From contig SUTB01000002.1 of assembly GCA_015063125.1 (NCBI GenBank), forward strand, positions 90,720 through 154,719: DNA of 64,000 nucleotides, written 5' to 3'. The notes under the pieces were generated by a model, which worked only from the letters and a program-made list of their open reading frames with translations, did not search any database and was not told the DNA's origin. Below are positions 30,816-40,302 of the stretch, piece by piece. Every line of letters begins with the position of its first letter. Positions within the stretch are counted from its first letter, which is position 1. The stretch comes from Thermoplasmata archaeon. Lineage in GTDB: Archaea > Thermoplasmatota > Thermoplasmata > Methanomassiliicoccales > Methanomethylophilaceae. The position numbers and the translations under genes are program-made.

Positions 30816-31985
30816 GTGAAGAGCGTCTACGATGATTGGACAGGGAACGTCGTCCCCGAAGCGGACATGCGCAGCTTCGACCCGGAGGCATTGAGAGCAA
30901 TCAGGGCGACCTATGTGTCCGAGCATTCCGAGCACAGGGACGAGATCGCCGGCATGGACGATCAGGAGTTCCTGTCCCGCATCGGAGTCCTGAAGAGGGG
31001 CAAGGTGACGGTGGCCTCCATGATACTCATGGGAAAGGCGTCAGAGAGGGTGATCCCCTCCACCGTATGCATCAGATGGAAGCTCCTTGACGTGGACGGC
31101 TCTGTAGTCGATACCCGTACTGTGAACGGCTCCATGGTATTGGCCATAAGGAAGGTCGCATCCATCATCAGCAACTCAACGGTGAAGATAGAATCCGATG
31201 AGGGCCAGACATTCGTCAGCACTTACCGTGTCGCATCCCTCACGGAGGCGATGTTCAACGCCTTGCAGCATCAGGACTACACCATGGGGGGGACCATAGA
31301 CGTTATCGAGCGCGAGAACGAATCCGTGACCGTGATGAGCAAAGGATCCTTCCCGGAAATGCAGCCGGAGTCCTTCGTAAAAGGTCAGAATCAGACCATG
31401 GCCTCCAGGAATGCCTTCCTCATCAAGGCCATGACCGAGATAGGCCTGGTGACCAATTCCGGTGCCGGTATCCGCAACTTCTACCTCTCCCAGATGCACA
31501 AGCATTTCCCCTTGCCGCATTTCACCATAACCGACGATTCCGTCTCAGTCACATTCCCGGGAAGAAGGGAAGGAGCAGTGGCGCGTGCGTTGGACATCCA
31601 TTCGAACATGTCCGTGCAGGACATCCTGGACCTCGACCGTTTGGATTCAGGGAGGTACATCCCCGACAGGAGGATGCAGGCGCTGATCTCAGAGGGACTG
31701 GTCACGGTCTATGACGGGGTCCCCTGCATAAACCTCTCCCACGAGGATCCCTCGTCCCGTTTCAGCAAAGGTTCCGATCAGAGCGCTGTTTTGAATCTGA
31801 TCAAGGAGAATGGCTCGGTCACCCGTGCGGATGTGGTGGACGTTCTGAGATTCAGGGACAGGAAGGGACTGACAGACGAGCAGCTGTCGGTCAAGGCCAC
31901 TAACATCCTCCAGAATCTTAGGAAGGACGGCAGGGTGAGGAAGTCCGAGGGCAGCACGCGTTCTGCCAGGTACGAGCTCATCTGA
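30816..31985 (+). CDS. COG2865-like regulator lacking the AlbA_2 domain
   Basis: A 389-residue protein. Residues about 20-230 resemble the C-terminal part of AlbA_2/Schlafen-type predicted regulators: the segment ADMRSFDPEALRAIR follows the AlbA_2 domain in relatives, and SNSGAGIRNFY-like TNSGAGI marks the GHKL-like HATPase_c_4 region. The last 150 residues contain winged helices. The usual N-terminal AlbA_2 domain is missing because the frame starts at a GTG with stops upstream. It may be a truncated or reduced version. The 3' end overlaps the convergent transporter by 8 bases. Confidence 0.6.
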   Translation: MKSVYDDWTGNVVPEADMRSFDPEALRAIRATYVSEHSEHRDEIAGMDDQEFLSRIGVLKRGKVTVASMILMGKASERVIPSTVCIRWKLLDVDGSVVDTRTVNGSMVLAIRKVASIISNSTVKIESDEGQTFVSTYRVASLTEAMFNALQHQDYTMGGTIDVIERENESVTVMSKGSFPEMQPESFVKGQNQTMASRNAFLIKAMTEIGLVTNSGAGIRNFYLSQMHKHFPLPHFTITDDSVSVTFPGRREGAVARALDIHSNMSVQDILDLDRLDSGRYIPDRRMQALISEGLVTVYDGVPCINLSHEDPSSRFSKGSDQSAVLNLIKENGSVTRADVVDVLRFRDRKGLTDEQLSVKATNILQNLRKDGRVRKSEGSTRSARYELI

Positions 31986-32877
31986 ATGCGGTGTCCTTCC
32001 TGGTGTTCAGCATTATCACCGATACCAGGATCAGAGCTATACCGAGTACGTTCATCCACCCGAACTCGTCGCCGACGATTATGCTGAGGACGGTAGCGAC
32101 CATCGGCTCGACGAACGCTATTATGGATGCCTTGCCGGCCTCCATGCCCCTCAGTCCGGTTGTGTAGAAGAAGTACGGCAGGATCGTGGACACTATGCCC
32201 AGTCCGAGCACATTGAGCAGGATATCGGTATTCATGCAGGCTCCCAGGACATATGGCACATCGGTGAACGGCACCAGGCATAACGTTGCGACAAGGAACG
32301 TGTAGAACAGCACCGTTAGCAGACTGTACTTCTCCAGTGCGTACTTCCCGAATATCGAGTAGAGGGAGTAGCCGAATCCGGCCAGCACTCCGAACGCGAT
32401 TCCTATGTTGAGGTCGCCGAATCCTAGGCCTGTGGTGAAAACGCATCCGATGAACGCGATGACCAGTGCCAGCACCTTGTTCTTGGTCATCTTCTCCTTG
32501 AACAGTATGGCCGACATGACGACCACGAAGCACGGCGCGGTGTACAGCAGGACCGATGCCGTGGAAAGCGAGACCATCTGCTGCGTCGTGAAGTACATGA
32601 TGTTGAAGAACACGATGCTGAAGAGACCCGTGCCCACGAACATCCATATGTCCCTGGGCTCTATTCTGAGTTTCTTTTTGTCTACCGAGAGTATGACAAG
32701 GAACATAGCAACCAGTGTGATGAGGCACCTCGTGAAGGTCATCTGCAGAGGGGACACGTCGTATGCGTAGAGAGAACGTGTGAAGATCCCGATGATTCCC
32801 CAGAGCGATGCACCTATCATGACGTATATCGCTGGAAGGAGATCGGACCTCATGCTATCGTTCCTGCGAACGGTCAT
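31978..32877 (-). CDS. EamA/DMT-family transporter
   Basis: A 299-residue ten-helix membrane protein with two EamA repeats; the second repeat has FVEPMVATVLSIIVGDEFGW, the usual signature. Met 1 (32877) or Met 9 (32853, MRSDLLPAIYV) may be the start. It is a second transporter of this superfamily in the window, only distantly like the one at 23.3 kb. Substrate unknown. It stands alone, convergent with the regulator gene. Confidence 0.8.
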   Translation of the reverse strand: MTVRRNDSMRSDLLPAIYVMIGASLWGIIGIFTRSLYAYDVSPLQMTFTRCLITLVAMFLVILSVDKKKLRIEPRDIWMFVGTGLFSIVFFNIMYFTTQQMVSLSTASVLLYTAPCFVVVMSAILFKEKMTKNKVLALVIAFIGCVFTTGLGFGDLNIGIAFGVLAGFGYSLYSIFGKYALEKYSLLTVLFYTFLVATLCLVPFTDVPYVLGACMNTDILLNVLGLGIVSTILPYFFYTTGLRGMEAGKASIIAFVEPMVATVLSIIVGDEFGWMNVLGIALILVSVIMLNTRKDTAFR

Positions 32878-33008
32878 GATAATAAATATTCAACGATGGC
32901 TGGGTTCATCAGATGGTTCGATAATTTGAACTATGTGCCAGCGTTTGATTATTAATCAAATAATTGACTAAAAATCCAGTAATTAATATTTGTTAAATTG
33001 TTATATGA

Positions 33009-33362
33009 ATGAGCATGTCCAAGAATCCGCCGCCGGCATACGACCCGGTGTCCCATCAGATTCTTGAGTATCTGCTCGATCATGATGAGGCTAAGGCATC
33101 AGACCTTTTCCATCTAGCGACCTGGAGGGCACTGGAACCCCGTTTGAACCAACTGATAGCGGACGGGCTCCTGACGATGAGGACGATGGAGACCGGGAGG
33201 AAGATCAGGTTCTTCTCGCTGACGATGAAAGGACATGTATGCGCTGTCCTCTCACGTTTGCTCATCAGGACATATCGCGGTCAGTTCAAGTTCGAGGATA
33301 TGGAGTTCATAGAGCAGGTGGACGGGCTGGAGAAGTTCACGAGTCCCCAGTCGAAGAAGTGA
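33009..33362 (+). CDS. Winged-helix transcriptional regulator
   Basis: A 117-residue protein with an MarR/ArsR-like winged helix: YDPVSHQILEYLLDHDEA, a recognition segment WRALEPRLNQLIADGLL, and a wing TGRKIRFFSLT. A C-terminal helix may dimerise. The upstream 130 bases are very AT-rich (attaatatttgttaaattgttatatg) and probably contain the promoter. Two more in-frame-adjacent ATGs (33005, 33015) lie near; 33009 is chosen without strong evidence. Target unknown. Confidence 0.7.
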   Translation: MSMSKNPPPAYDPVSHQILEYLLDHDEAKASDLFHLATWRALEPRLNQLIADGLLTMRTMETGRKIRFFSLTMKGHVCAVLSRLLIRTYRGQFKFEDMEFIEQVDGLEKFTSPQSKK

Positions 33363-33390
33363 TAGGACTCAATCTCGCAGGTTTTACAGT

Positions 33391-34257
33391 TCATTCGTTT
33401 TTCTTCAGGAATGATTTGCATCTGCTGTAAAGGTCATCGGTGGGCTGTAGGTCTGCCCATCCATCCTCGGCCATCCTTATGGTGAGCCCAGTCCTCTCGG
33501 AAACCTTTTGGATATCTCTCTCGAAACCTTCCCTGTCGCCGATCCCGGTATCAATTTTCAGTATGTGCTCGTAACCGCCCAGAGAGAGCAGCCATCTCAT
33601 GTAGCCGTCGCGTCCTGGAGCTATCCCTAAAGCTTCCCTCATCTCGTCGGTGAGGCTGGCCTCAGTGGCAGCGGACTCGGCCTGATCTGCCTCCATGAAC
33701 TCGTCGTAGTTGGTGGCCATTGCAGGGAATATGTACAGATGTCCGGTGTACTTCTTCTGGAGCTCTATGTACTTGGGCCCTCCGGCGATGTTTATCCCCA
33801 CGCAGTCATGACAGAGCTTGCCTTCCTTGTCGCAGAACATCGCGCCAGGTTTGTAGCCCTTTTCACTGCACCACTTGGGGATGTTCCATTCGAAGTTACC
33901 GCAGGTCCCCAGATAGAATCCTATGCCGTCCACGAAGGGCTGCATCTCCTCGGTGATGTCCTCCACGGTCTTCTTCAGTTCATCAGGTTTGGAATGGAGT
34001 CCGAGGTTGATCATGTAGATGATGATGGTGAACCTGTCCTGTTCCGGAACGAAGTTCCTGGAGATGATGTCGTTCCATGGAACGAGCCTGTAGCTCTGGC
34101 CGATGCCTTCCAGTTTGTTCTTGATGGAGGTGTTGTGATCGTTGTCGATAACGATGATGTTCTTCTCCTCGGGATCCTTGCCCAGAGTGTAGATCAGATT
34201 GTCATCGGTCATGGGGCAGACTATCAGTCCGAGGACTCCAGATGTCATGATCATCAT
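33391..34257 (-). CDS. DUF1638-like protein
   Basis: A 288-residue soluble protein. GLIVCPMTDDNLIYTL at the start, a mid-region NLGLHSKPDEL and FYLGTCGNFEWN resemble the DUF1638 pattern, a family often encoded near methyltransferase and corrinoid-protein genes in methanogens and acetogens. Several Cys (C-x-G-N, GAMFCDKEGKLCHDC) could bind a metal. No methyltransferase gene is adjacent here. Function unknown. Confidence 0.5.
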   Translation of the reverse strand: MMIMTSGVLGLIVCPMTDDNLIYTLGKDPEEKNIIVIDNDHNTSIKNKLEGIGQSYRLVPWNDIISRNFVPEQDRFTIIIYMINLGLHSKPDELKKTVEDITEEMQPFVDGIGFYLGTCGNFEWNIPKWCSEKGYKPGAMFCDKEGKLCHDCVGINIAGGPKYIELQKKYTGHLYIFPAMATNYDEFMEADQAESAATEASLTDEMREALGIAPGRDGYMRWLLSLGGYEHILKIDTGIGDREGFERDIQKVSERTGLTIRMAEDGWADLQPTDDLYSRCKSFLKKNE

Positions 34258-34293
34258 TACATGAATGTCGTAGATAAAGGCATCCTCAATTCA

Positions 34294-35322
34294 TCAGATG
34301 AGATCGAAGTAATCCTTGAACCATCTCTTCGTCTGGCGGATGAGCTCTGACAGCATGAACGATATCTTTCCTTGACCGGCAGGCCTCTCCCTCTTCTCTT
34401 CGATCGGGATCCTCTCGATCCTATCCGCACCGACATGGCTGGCCATCCAGGCCAGCAGTTTGTTCTCGTATTCCCACAGATGCCTGATGTGCCTGTTCAG
34501 TATATGGATGACATAGAAGAACAGGAACGAGAAGTACAGGCCGACGACCATGAGTATGGGGTTAACTTCCGGAATGTTGAAGCCCAGACCGTTCGCGTAT
34601 CTGATGCTGAATCTCAGCACAGTTGTCAACACTAGGGAGACGACAATCAAAGCGACCTGGATCTCCACCTTCTTCTTCATCGTGCTGGGTTTCATCGGTT
34701 CGGGGAATCCTTTGCTGTCAAAGGTCCCTTTCAGCAATTCCGTGAACCTGCATAGGATGTCATCTATCTTGTTTAACTTGTAAACGCCGAACAGACTGGT
34801 GATGCAGAGGTTGGCGGCTGTGATCCCGAGGACGATGATCTCCGGGGTCTTGAACTGGCCGTCTCCAGAACCCGAACGGAAATCCAATATGAAGAAACTC
34901 AGGGCCATCATCGCCACCATGGCGGCGAATATGAGGAACGAGACCATCCTTCCCCATACGATGCGCTGAGAGGCCACATCATCTGCCAGCAACCTGAGTT
35001 CTCTGGAATCCTTGTCGTTGTCCTCCACGAACTCGCATAGGGCATCGGTCCACACTATGGTACGGTCCGTATGCAGCTTGATGGATTTCATCAGCACATA
35101 GGTGATGAATGCCGCATCCATGGAGAAGAACAGTGCGATCAGGTATTCGCCTGCATCCGAAAAACCGAACCACACCCCTGATTCGATATAGAGCCTGACG
35201 ATCAGGAGTACGATGAAACTCAGGGAACCGGGGATTATCAGCAGCAACACTAACGGATTAATCGATATGTCCTTACCAGCACGGCGTAGAACGCAATCGA
35301 GGAATCTGTCCTCTGCCGACAT
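34294..35322 (-). CDS. Membrane protein of unknown function, next to the peptide operon
   Basis: About 342 residues with three groups of hydrophobic helices: residues 20-75 (two segments), 125-185 (two segments) and 225-275 (two segments), and a basic C-terminal tail. I start at the second Met (MSAEDRF, 35322). No family recognised. It shares a short divergent spacer with another orphan membrane protein, and both lie directly beyond the SpoIIE end of the RiPP-like operon. An immunity or sensor role is possible but unsupported. Confidence 0.6.
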   Translation of the reverse strand: MSAEDRFLDCVLRRAGKDISINPLVLLLIIPGSLSFIVLLIVRLYIESGVWFGFSDAGEYLIALFFSMDAAFITYVLMKSIKLHTDRTIVWTDALCEFVEDNDKDSRELRLLADDVASQRIVWGRMVSFLIFAAMVAMMALSFFILDFRSGSGDGQFKTPEIIVLGITAANLCITSLFGVYKLNKIDDILCRFTELLKGTFDSKGFPEPMKPSTMKKKVEIQVALIVVSLVLTTVLRFSIRYANGLGFNIPEVNPILMVVGLYFSFLFFYVIHILNRHIRHLWEYENKLLAWMASHVGADRIERIPIEEKRERPAGQGKISFMLSELIRQTKRWFKDYFDLI

Positions 35323-35377
35323 GCCCATAATGGTACGATATTTTTAATTGTAAATAACCATTTTTGAGCCGATTGGC

Positions 35378-35911
35378 ATGGAGTTGGGCGGTGAAAGGAC
35401 CAGTATTGCGAGGATGCCTCGTATCCTATACTTGGTGGAAATATGCCTGGCCTACGTTCTGTCGTTCAACATCTACAAGTTCAGCGTTCTCTCGTATGGG
35501 CTGGACCTGTCCACGCTGGAGTCCTCTGTAAGGTACCTTTACATCCTGGGCTCAACCATCATCTCATCGGAGATGACCATAAGGACTATGGTAAAGCTGT
35601 CCTCGGCCCAGAAGAGGTCCTGGCAGCTGGCCAACAAGACCATGATCCTGCAGATATTCCTGGTCCTTCTGAACGGTTATGTGTTCGGGAACTGGGCAAG
35701 GAACCCGTTGATCCAATCCGAGGTCCCATTCGTATTCGTCTGCATCCTCTGCATGCTCATCATGTTCCTTCCGCATGTGAGGAAGTACTACACTCCTCCG
35801 ATGGTCGGCACTACCGAGGCCAAGAAATGGATCCCCTACATTCTGTGGGATTTCACCAAGGACAGCAGGTACCATTACGTCTTCGGTTACGATGATGACA
35901 AGAAGTCCTGA
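35378..35911 (+). CDS. Small orphan membrane protein convergent with the peptide operon
   Basis: A 177-residue protein with four probable membrane helices (IAR-MPRILYLVEICLAYVLSF, the segment near SSVRYLYILGSTIISS, ILQIFLVLLNGYVFG and VFVCILCMLIMFLP) and a soluble acidic C-terminus ending DDDKKS. It is tail-to-tail with the SpoIIE gene, 18 bases apart. Not recognised. Given its location, a self-protection function for the exported peptides is a testable guess. Confidence 0.6.
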   Translation: MELGGERTSIARMPRILYLVEICLAYVLSFNIYKFSVLSYGLDLSTLESSVRYLYILGSTIISSEMTIRTMVKLSSAQKRSWQLANKTMILQIFLVLLNGYVFGNWARNPLIQSEVPFVFVCILCMLIMFLPHVRKYYTPPMVGTTEAKKWIPYILWDFTKDSRYHYVFGYDDDKKS

Positions 35912-35929
35912 ACGTCGAAGATCCGGACA

Positions 35930-37795
35930 TCAGAAATGCTTCTTGAGGGTCAAGATGTTGGTTCCGTCCCTGTATTCGTATGAGCTCTCTTCCATGATGC
36001 TATTGACGATGATCAGGCCGAGTCCGCCTGCGCGCAGGTCGGTCTCTCCCTCTTCGAATGCATGATTTTCGACCTCTAGCTGATTGAAGGGTTTAGCATG
36101 ATCGATTATCGTCAGGACGAACCCTCTGCTCTCGTCATCGAAGGACAGACGCACCAGGATCTCGCCGCCGTTGTTCTCGTACCCGTACTTGATAATGTTG
36201 GACAACAGCTCATCGCCGACTATGACCATCTGCTTCCTGAAATCCTCGGGGAATCCGTGCTCGTTACCGAAGACCTCGATGTATTCCAGCATCTCAGGGA
36301 TGTTATCGATCTTGGCATCGAAACTCCTCTCCTCGAAATAGTCCTTGTTGGCGTGATACTTCACGGTGAGAAGGGTGATGTCATCGCTCTGAGGTGCATC
36401 CCCGACGAAATCCACCAGATCATGCTTTATCGCGTCATGGAGTTTGATGACGGACTCATGGACCTGACCGTTCATCGTGTTCAGAAGTCTCTCGTCCCCG
36501 TAGAAATCGCCATCGGTATTCCTGGCCTCGGTCACACCGTCGGTGTAGAGGGTCATGCTCTCCCCAGGATTCAGAACGACCTTCTCATCGACGATGAAGG
36601 TCTTATTGAAGCATCCCAGCATGATCCCGGGGTTGCATTTCAGATAGCGGTAGTTCCCGTTGGAACCGATCAATACCGGGTTGTGTCCCGCATTGGCGAA
36701 CACTATATCCCCGTTCCTCTTGTCCAGGATGGCCAAGAAACAGGTCACGAACATGCTGGCGGAGTTACCCTTCTTGATGGAATCGTTTATCTCATTCAGG
36801 ATCTGGGAAGGAGTCTTCCCTACTTTCGCGAAGTCCCTGAAGGCGGTGATGGTCTTCATCATGAACATGGCTGCCGGAACTCCCTTGCCAGAAACATCTC
36901 CGATAAGGAATGCGAAATGGTCCTTGTCGATCTCCAGATAATCGTAGAGGTCTCCACCGACCTCTTTCGCAGCCTTCAGCTCTGCGACGATCTCGATGCC
37001 TTTTATCGACAGATTCTTCTTGGGCAAGGTCTCCATCTGGATCTTCTTGGCGACTTCCAGCTCGGTCTTGCCCTTTTCAACCTCGTTGCTGGCGTTGACC
37101 TCATCCGCTAGGAGGGTCTTCGTCCTCTTGTTGAGATACATCACTCCGGCGAACAGCAGGATGATGAACAGCAGCCTTCCTCCCAGATACGCAGTCAGTA
37201 TCACGTTGAATCTGTTCTCTCCAGCTAAGGCCAGGGCATCCAGGTATTGCTGCCTTCCCTCCGGTGTGTCCGGATAGATGTCAGGCAGAAGTTCGTTGTG
37301 GATGGTAGCGCTGAGAACATCGACCTGACCAGAAAGGAGGTTGGAATCGTATTCTCCATAGAACACTCCCAGATACAGACAGCATATCATCGCTGTGATG
37401 ACGGTCACGAAGACGATCATGCAGACCCGGGGATTGTAATAATGCCCTGTAAGAGCGATACAGACGGCCCACCCAAGTATACCATGCTTCGGCATTATGA
37501 TGTTCAGGATAGATATGGACAGGATGAACAGGAACAGCACATAGTACTTGAACAGGGGATTGTAGAGATGCTTGCTCTTGTAGAACAGCATGGGGGTGAG
37601 CAGCAACACGACCACGATTGGAAGGATCGTTATCGTCAAATTGTATGTGAACTCTCCGACCTTGAACACGTTTGGGATGTAGGCCATCCACACCAGGATT
37701 GCCAGGGCCGCGGCCAGGAGCAGGACCAGGCACATGTGTCTGTTGGCGTCGGCCTCATTCTTCGCATACGGACTTAGATGTCCATCGTCGGTCAT
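35930..37795 (-). CDS. Membrane SpoIIE/RsbU phosphatase fused to an RsbW-like kinase domain
   Basis: A 621-residue protein. Residues 20-200 hold about six membrane helices with one large external loop. A coiled segment (TLLADEVNASNEVEKGKTEL) leads to a PP2C/SpoIIE phosphatase (GGDLYDYLEI, FLIGDVSGKGVPAAMFM, FANAGHNPV, LYTDGVTEARN, SDDITLL, about residues 255-480). The last 130 residues are a GHKL RsbW-like domain (N box DELLSNIIKYGY, then IIDHAKPFNQLE and GGLGLIIV). It lies 15 bases after the STAS gene, its predicted substrate/partner. Such partner switches control sigma factors in bacteria; archaea have none, so the output here is unknown. GTG at 37804 is an alternative start. Confidence 0.85.
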   Translation of the reverse strand: MTDDGHLSPYAKNEADANRHMCLVLLLAAALAILVWMAYIPNVFKVGEFTYNLTITILPIVVVLLLTPMLFYKSKHLYNPLFKYYVLFLFILSISILNIIMPKHGILGWAVCIALTGHYYNPRVCMIVFVTVITAMICCLYLGVFYGEYDSNLLSGQVDVLSATIHNELLPDIYPDTPEGRQQYLDALALAGENRFNVILTAYLGGRLLFIILLFAGVMYLNKRTKTLLADEVNASNEVEKGKTELEVAKKIQMETLPKKNLSIKGIEIVAELKAAKEVGGDLYDYLEIDKDHFAFLIGDVSGKGVPAAMFMMKTITAFRDFAKVGKTPSQILNEINDSIKKGNSASMFVTCFLAILDKRNGDIVFANAGHNPVLIGSNGNYRYLKCNPGIMLGCFNKTFIVDEKVVLNPGESMTLYTDGVTEARNTDGDFYGDERLLNTMNGQVHESVIKLHDAIKHDLVDFVGDAPQSDDITLLTVKYHANKDYFEERSFDAKIDNIPEMLEYIEVFGNEHGFPEDFRKQMVIVGDELLSNIIKYGYENNGGEILVRLSFDDESRGFVLTIIDHAKPFNQLEVENHAFEEGETDLRAGGLGLIIVNSIMEESSYEYRDGTNILTLKKHF

Positions 37796-37810
37796 AATGA
37801 ACACGTGTAA

Positions 37811-38104
37811 TCAGAGCTTTTCGATCTTGAGAAGATTCTGGAAACCTACCATCTCTAGGATGGAATAGATGTCCTTGGGGACGTTGATCAGTGAAGTGTC
37901 ATCGCATTGCTGCTTCAATCTGACGATTATCCTCAGTCCCGCCGATGATGTGTATTTGAGGTCCTTCAAATCCAGGACGATGGCCTCGTAGGTGCTACTG
38001 GCCATTACGCTCTCTATCTCCTTCTCCGCTTCTTCCGAATTGGAGGAATTCAGTTCCCCTTCCAGGAAGAAGGTCAGGGTACCATTCTCTATGGTGTGCT
38101 TCAT
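37811..38104 (-). CDS. STAS-domain anti-sigma-antagonist-like protein (RsbV type)
   Basis: A 97-residue single STAS domain. The strand-helix pattern and the phosphorylatable serine context LKDLKYTSSAGLRIIV match RsbV/SpoIIAA. Its start overlaps the upstream ABC gene stop (ATGA) and the SpoIIE/RsbW protein follows, so phosphorylation by the RsbW-like domain and dephosphorylation by the SpoIIE domain can be predicted. The downstream target is unknown; it might act on the transporter or the maturase directly. Confidence 0.88.
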   Translation of the reverse strand: MKHTIENGTLTFFLEGELNSSNSEEAEKEIESVMASSTYEAIVLDLKDLKYTSSAGLRIIVRLKQQCDDTSLINVPKDIYSILEMVGFQNLLKIEKL

Positions 38105-40290
38105 GCTCTCCCCTCGCTGTTCAATCTCTGTCTCTCGACCAGTTCGGCGAATCTGCCATTTCTGTCGATGAGGGTCTGATAGTCGCCCTCTTCGATGATC
38201 CTGCCGTCCTCGAGCATGATGATGCGGTCCGCATTCATAATCGTTGACAATCTATGAGCTATGACGATCCTCGAGCAATTGAGCTTCTGGATGGATTCAG
38301 TGACCTTTTTCTGCGTTTTGTTGTCCAAAGCGCTGGTCGCCTCGTCGAAGATCAGGATCTTCGGTTTGTGCACGACGGCCCTGGCGATCATTATCCTCTG
38401 CTTCTGTCCTCCGGAGATGCCGCCCTGTCCTTCGGATATGATGGTCCTCATGCCCATCGGCATCTCCCTGATGTCCTCGGCCAGATCCGCGATCTCCGCC
38501 GCCTCCCAGGCATCCTTCTCCTTCAGATCCGGAGCGGTGATGAGGATGTTGGACATGATATCGGCGTGGAAGAGGGTTCCGTTCTGGATGACCGAACCTA
38601 TGTTCCTCCTCAAAGAGGTCAGGTCGATGTCCTTGATGTTGATGCCGTCGTAGAGAATCTCTCCGCTCTCAGGTTCCTCGAATCCGAGCAGCAGCCTCAC
38701 CAATGTGGATTTGCCGCATCCGCTCTGTCCGACTATGGCGACGTACTCTCCCTCCTTGACGGTCAATGATATGTCATCCAGGATCAGCTGGCCGTCCTCC
38801 TCGTATCTGAACGAGACATCCTTCAGTTCAATGTTGCCGGACACCGATTCCAGCTTGATCTTGTCGCTGTTGTTCTCCGGCTCTGTGGTCATTATGGGCC
38901 TGGCCATCTCGAAGAGAGGCTGGGCGGAGAACACAGCTCCCAATATTTGACCTAGGTTGAGGAATGCGGCTGTGATGAGACCGTAGCTGGTGATGAAGGC
39001 CACGTAGTTACCGACCGGGATGTTGTTCTCTGCGGCCATCAGGTAAAGGACGATGCTTCCCACCAACGTGATGAGCAGAGAGATCGCAGCGTTCAGTTTG
39101 AGGATGAGCGGAGGGTTGTATGTCACCTTCGTGGCCCTGAGGTACGCCCTGGTCCATTTGGCGAACGCCCTCTTCTCGGAACCGGACAGCCTGATCTTCT
39201 GTATGCCGTTGATGATCTCGTAGGTCACTCCGTCCTCCTTGGAGGACAGCTCGAGCACCTTCCTGGTATGGCTCCTCTGGACATACGAGATGTAAACCGA
39301 GAATTCCAGCGATACCACCTCTATGATCACCACAGGGATGATCAGCACGGGTGCGAAGCTGAACAACTGGACGATATAGGCCAGCGACATCACGAACGAC
39401 AGCAGCGCTATCGACATCTGGTTGACGATCAGGTTCGACAGCATCCCGACGCTGTTGAACCTGGCGGTGAGCTCTCCGGTGTTGTACTGCTTGAAGAACG
39501 ACGTAGGAAGGCTCAGAATGCGCATCATCGTCGCTTCCTGTACCGAACGGTCTATCCTTATGGCGACGCGGGAGTTGATGAAGGCCTTCGCCGCATTGAT
39601 GATCAGCAGACCGGTCGCTGTGGCGATCAGATATATGGATACACTGATGAATTGGTCCATATCCTTCGAACCAACGACATCTCCCGTCATCAGCTTGATC
39701 AGGTAAGGCAGAAGGAGCCCGACCCCGGTTGCAATGATCGACAGGAGAATCACCAGGGCTATGTCCGTTGGACGGATGGCTTTGGATATGTAGCTGGCGT
39801 ATTCCTTGAATGAGACCTTCGTCTTGGGAAGAGGCCTGTAGAAGCTGTACGCCTCCAACTCGAGCCTGTTGACGAGATTGGCATCGATGGTGGTCTTCTT
39901 TCCGGTCTCGTGGTTCACGTAGTAGTAGCTCTTCGTTCCCTTGGGGAAAATGACCACCGGGCTGTTCGAGACGATCGTGAAGATGAGCAGCGGGCATTCA
40001 TCATCGCCGGCGTACGAGTCGTCCAGCATTATCTTGCGGTACTGTACGTCGTACTGGCCGAGAGCGTAGTTGAGCTTGTCCGTGAAATCTGTAATGTTCG
40101 TCGGGATGTCCGTCATCTGGTGGTTGAAGTAGGAGAGGATCTGCGATATCGCGTAGTTCTCCCTGGCGGCCTTCTCGCTCAGATCGGTCGGATCAGCAGC
40201 CTCCATCCCGGCCAGTGACTTGAAGGATTCCTTGAGCAGTTCATCGTCTAGCTTCTTCCTTTCCTTCAACTGATCCTCGAACCAACCCAT
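38101..40290 (-). CDS. NHLM-type ABC transporter, second subunit (no peptidase)
   Basis: A 729-residue ABC half-transporter. Residues 1-155 are a soluble domain unlike C39 peptidase (no Cys-His pair), then six membrane helices (about 165-450) and an ATPase: Walker A GQSGCGKSTL, signature GISGGQKQR, Walker B ILIFDEATSALD, H loop IVIAHRLS. This layout matches the second subunit of NHLM bacteriocin export systems (TIGR03797-like, from memory). A strong SD (GGAGGTGAGG) precedes the ATG, 12 bases after the C39 transporter. It probably pairs with that protein as a heteromeric exporter. Confidence 0.85.
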   Translation of the reverse strand: MGWFEDQLKERKKLDDELLKESFKSLAGMEAADPTDLSEKAARENYAISQILSYFNHQMTDIPTNITDFTDKLNYALGQYDVQYRKIMLDDSYAGDDECPLLIFTIVSNSPVVIFPKGTKSYYYVNHETGKKTTIDANLVNRLELEAYSFYRPLPKTKVSFKEYASYISKAIRPTDIALVILLSIIATGVGLLLPYLIKLMTGDVVGSKDMDQFISVSIYLIATATGLLIINAAKAFINSRVAIRIDRSVQEATMMRILSLPTSFFKQYNTGELTARFNSVGMLSNLIVNQMSIALLSFVMSLAYIVQLFSFAPVLIIPVVIIEVVSLEFSVYISYVQRSHTRKVLELSSKEDGVTYEIINGIQKIRLSGSEKRAFAKWTRAYLRATKVTYNPPLILKLNAAISLLITLVGSIVLYLMAAENNIPVGNYVAFITSYGLITAAFLNLGQILGAVFSAQPLFEMARPIMTTEPENNSDKIKLESVSGNIELKDVSFRYEEDGQLILDDISLTVKEGEYVAIVGQSGCGKSTLVRLLLGFEEPESGEILYDGINIKDIDLTSLRRNIGSVIQNGTLFHADIMSNILITAPDLKEKDAWEAAEIADLAEDIREMPMGMRTIISEGQGGISGGQKQRIMIARAVVHKPKILIFDEATSALDNKTQKKVTESIQKLNCSRIVIAHRLSTIMNADRIIMLEDGRIIEEGDYQTLIDRNGRFAELVERQRLNSEGRA

Positions 40291-40302
40291 CTCCTCACCT
40301 CC

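Noticed and set aside
39008-39997. 329-codon frame overlapping the second ABC gene
   Set aside because: Same strand, different frame, Arg/His-rich nonsense composition.
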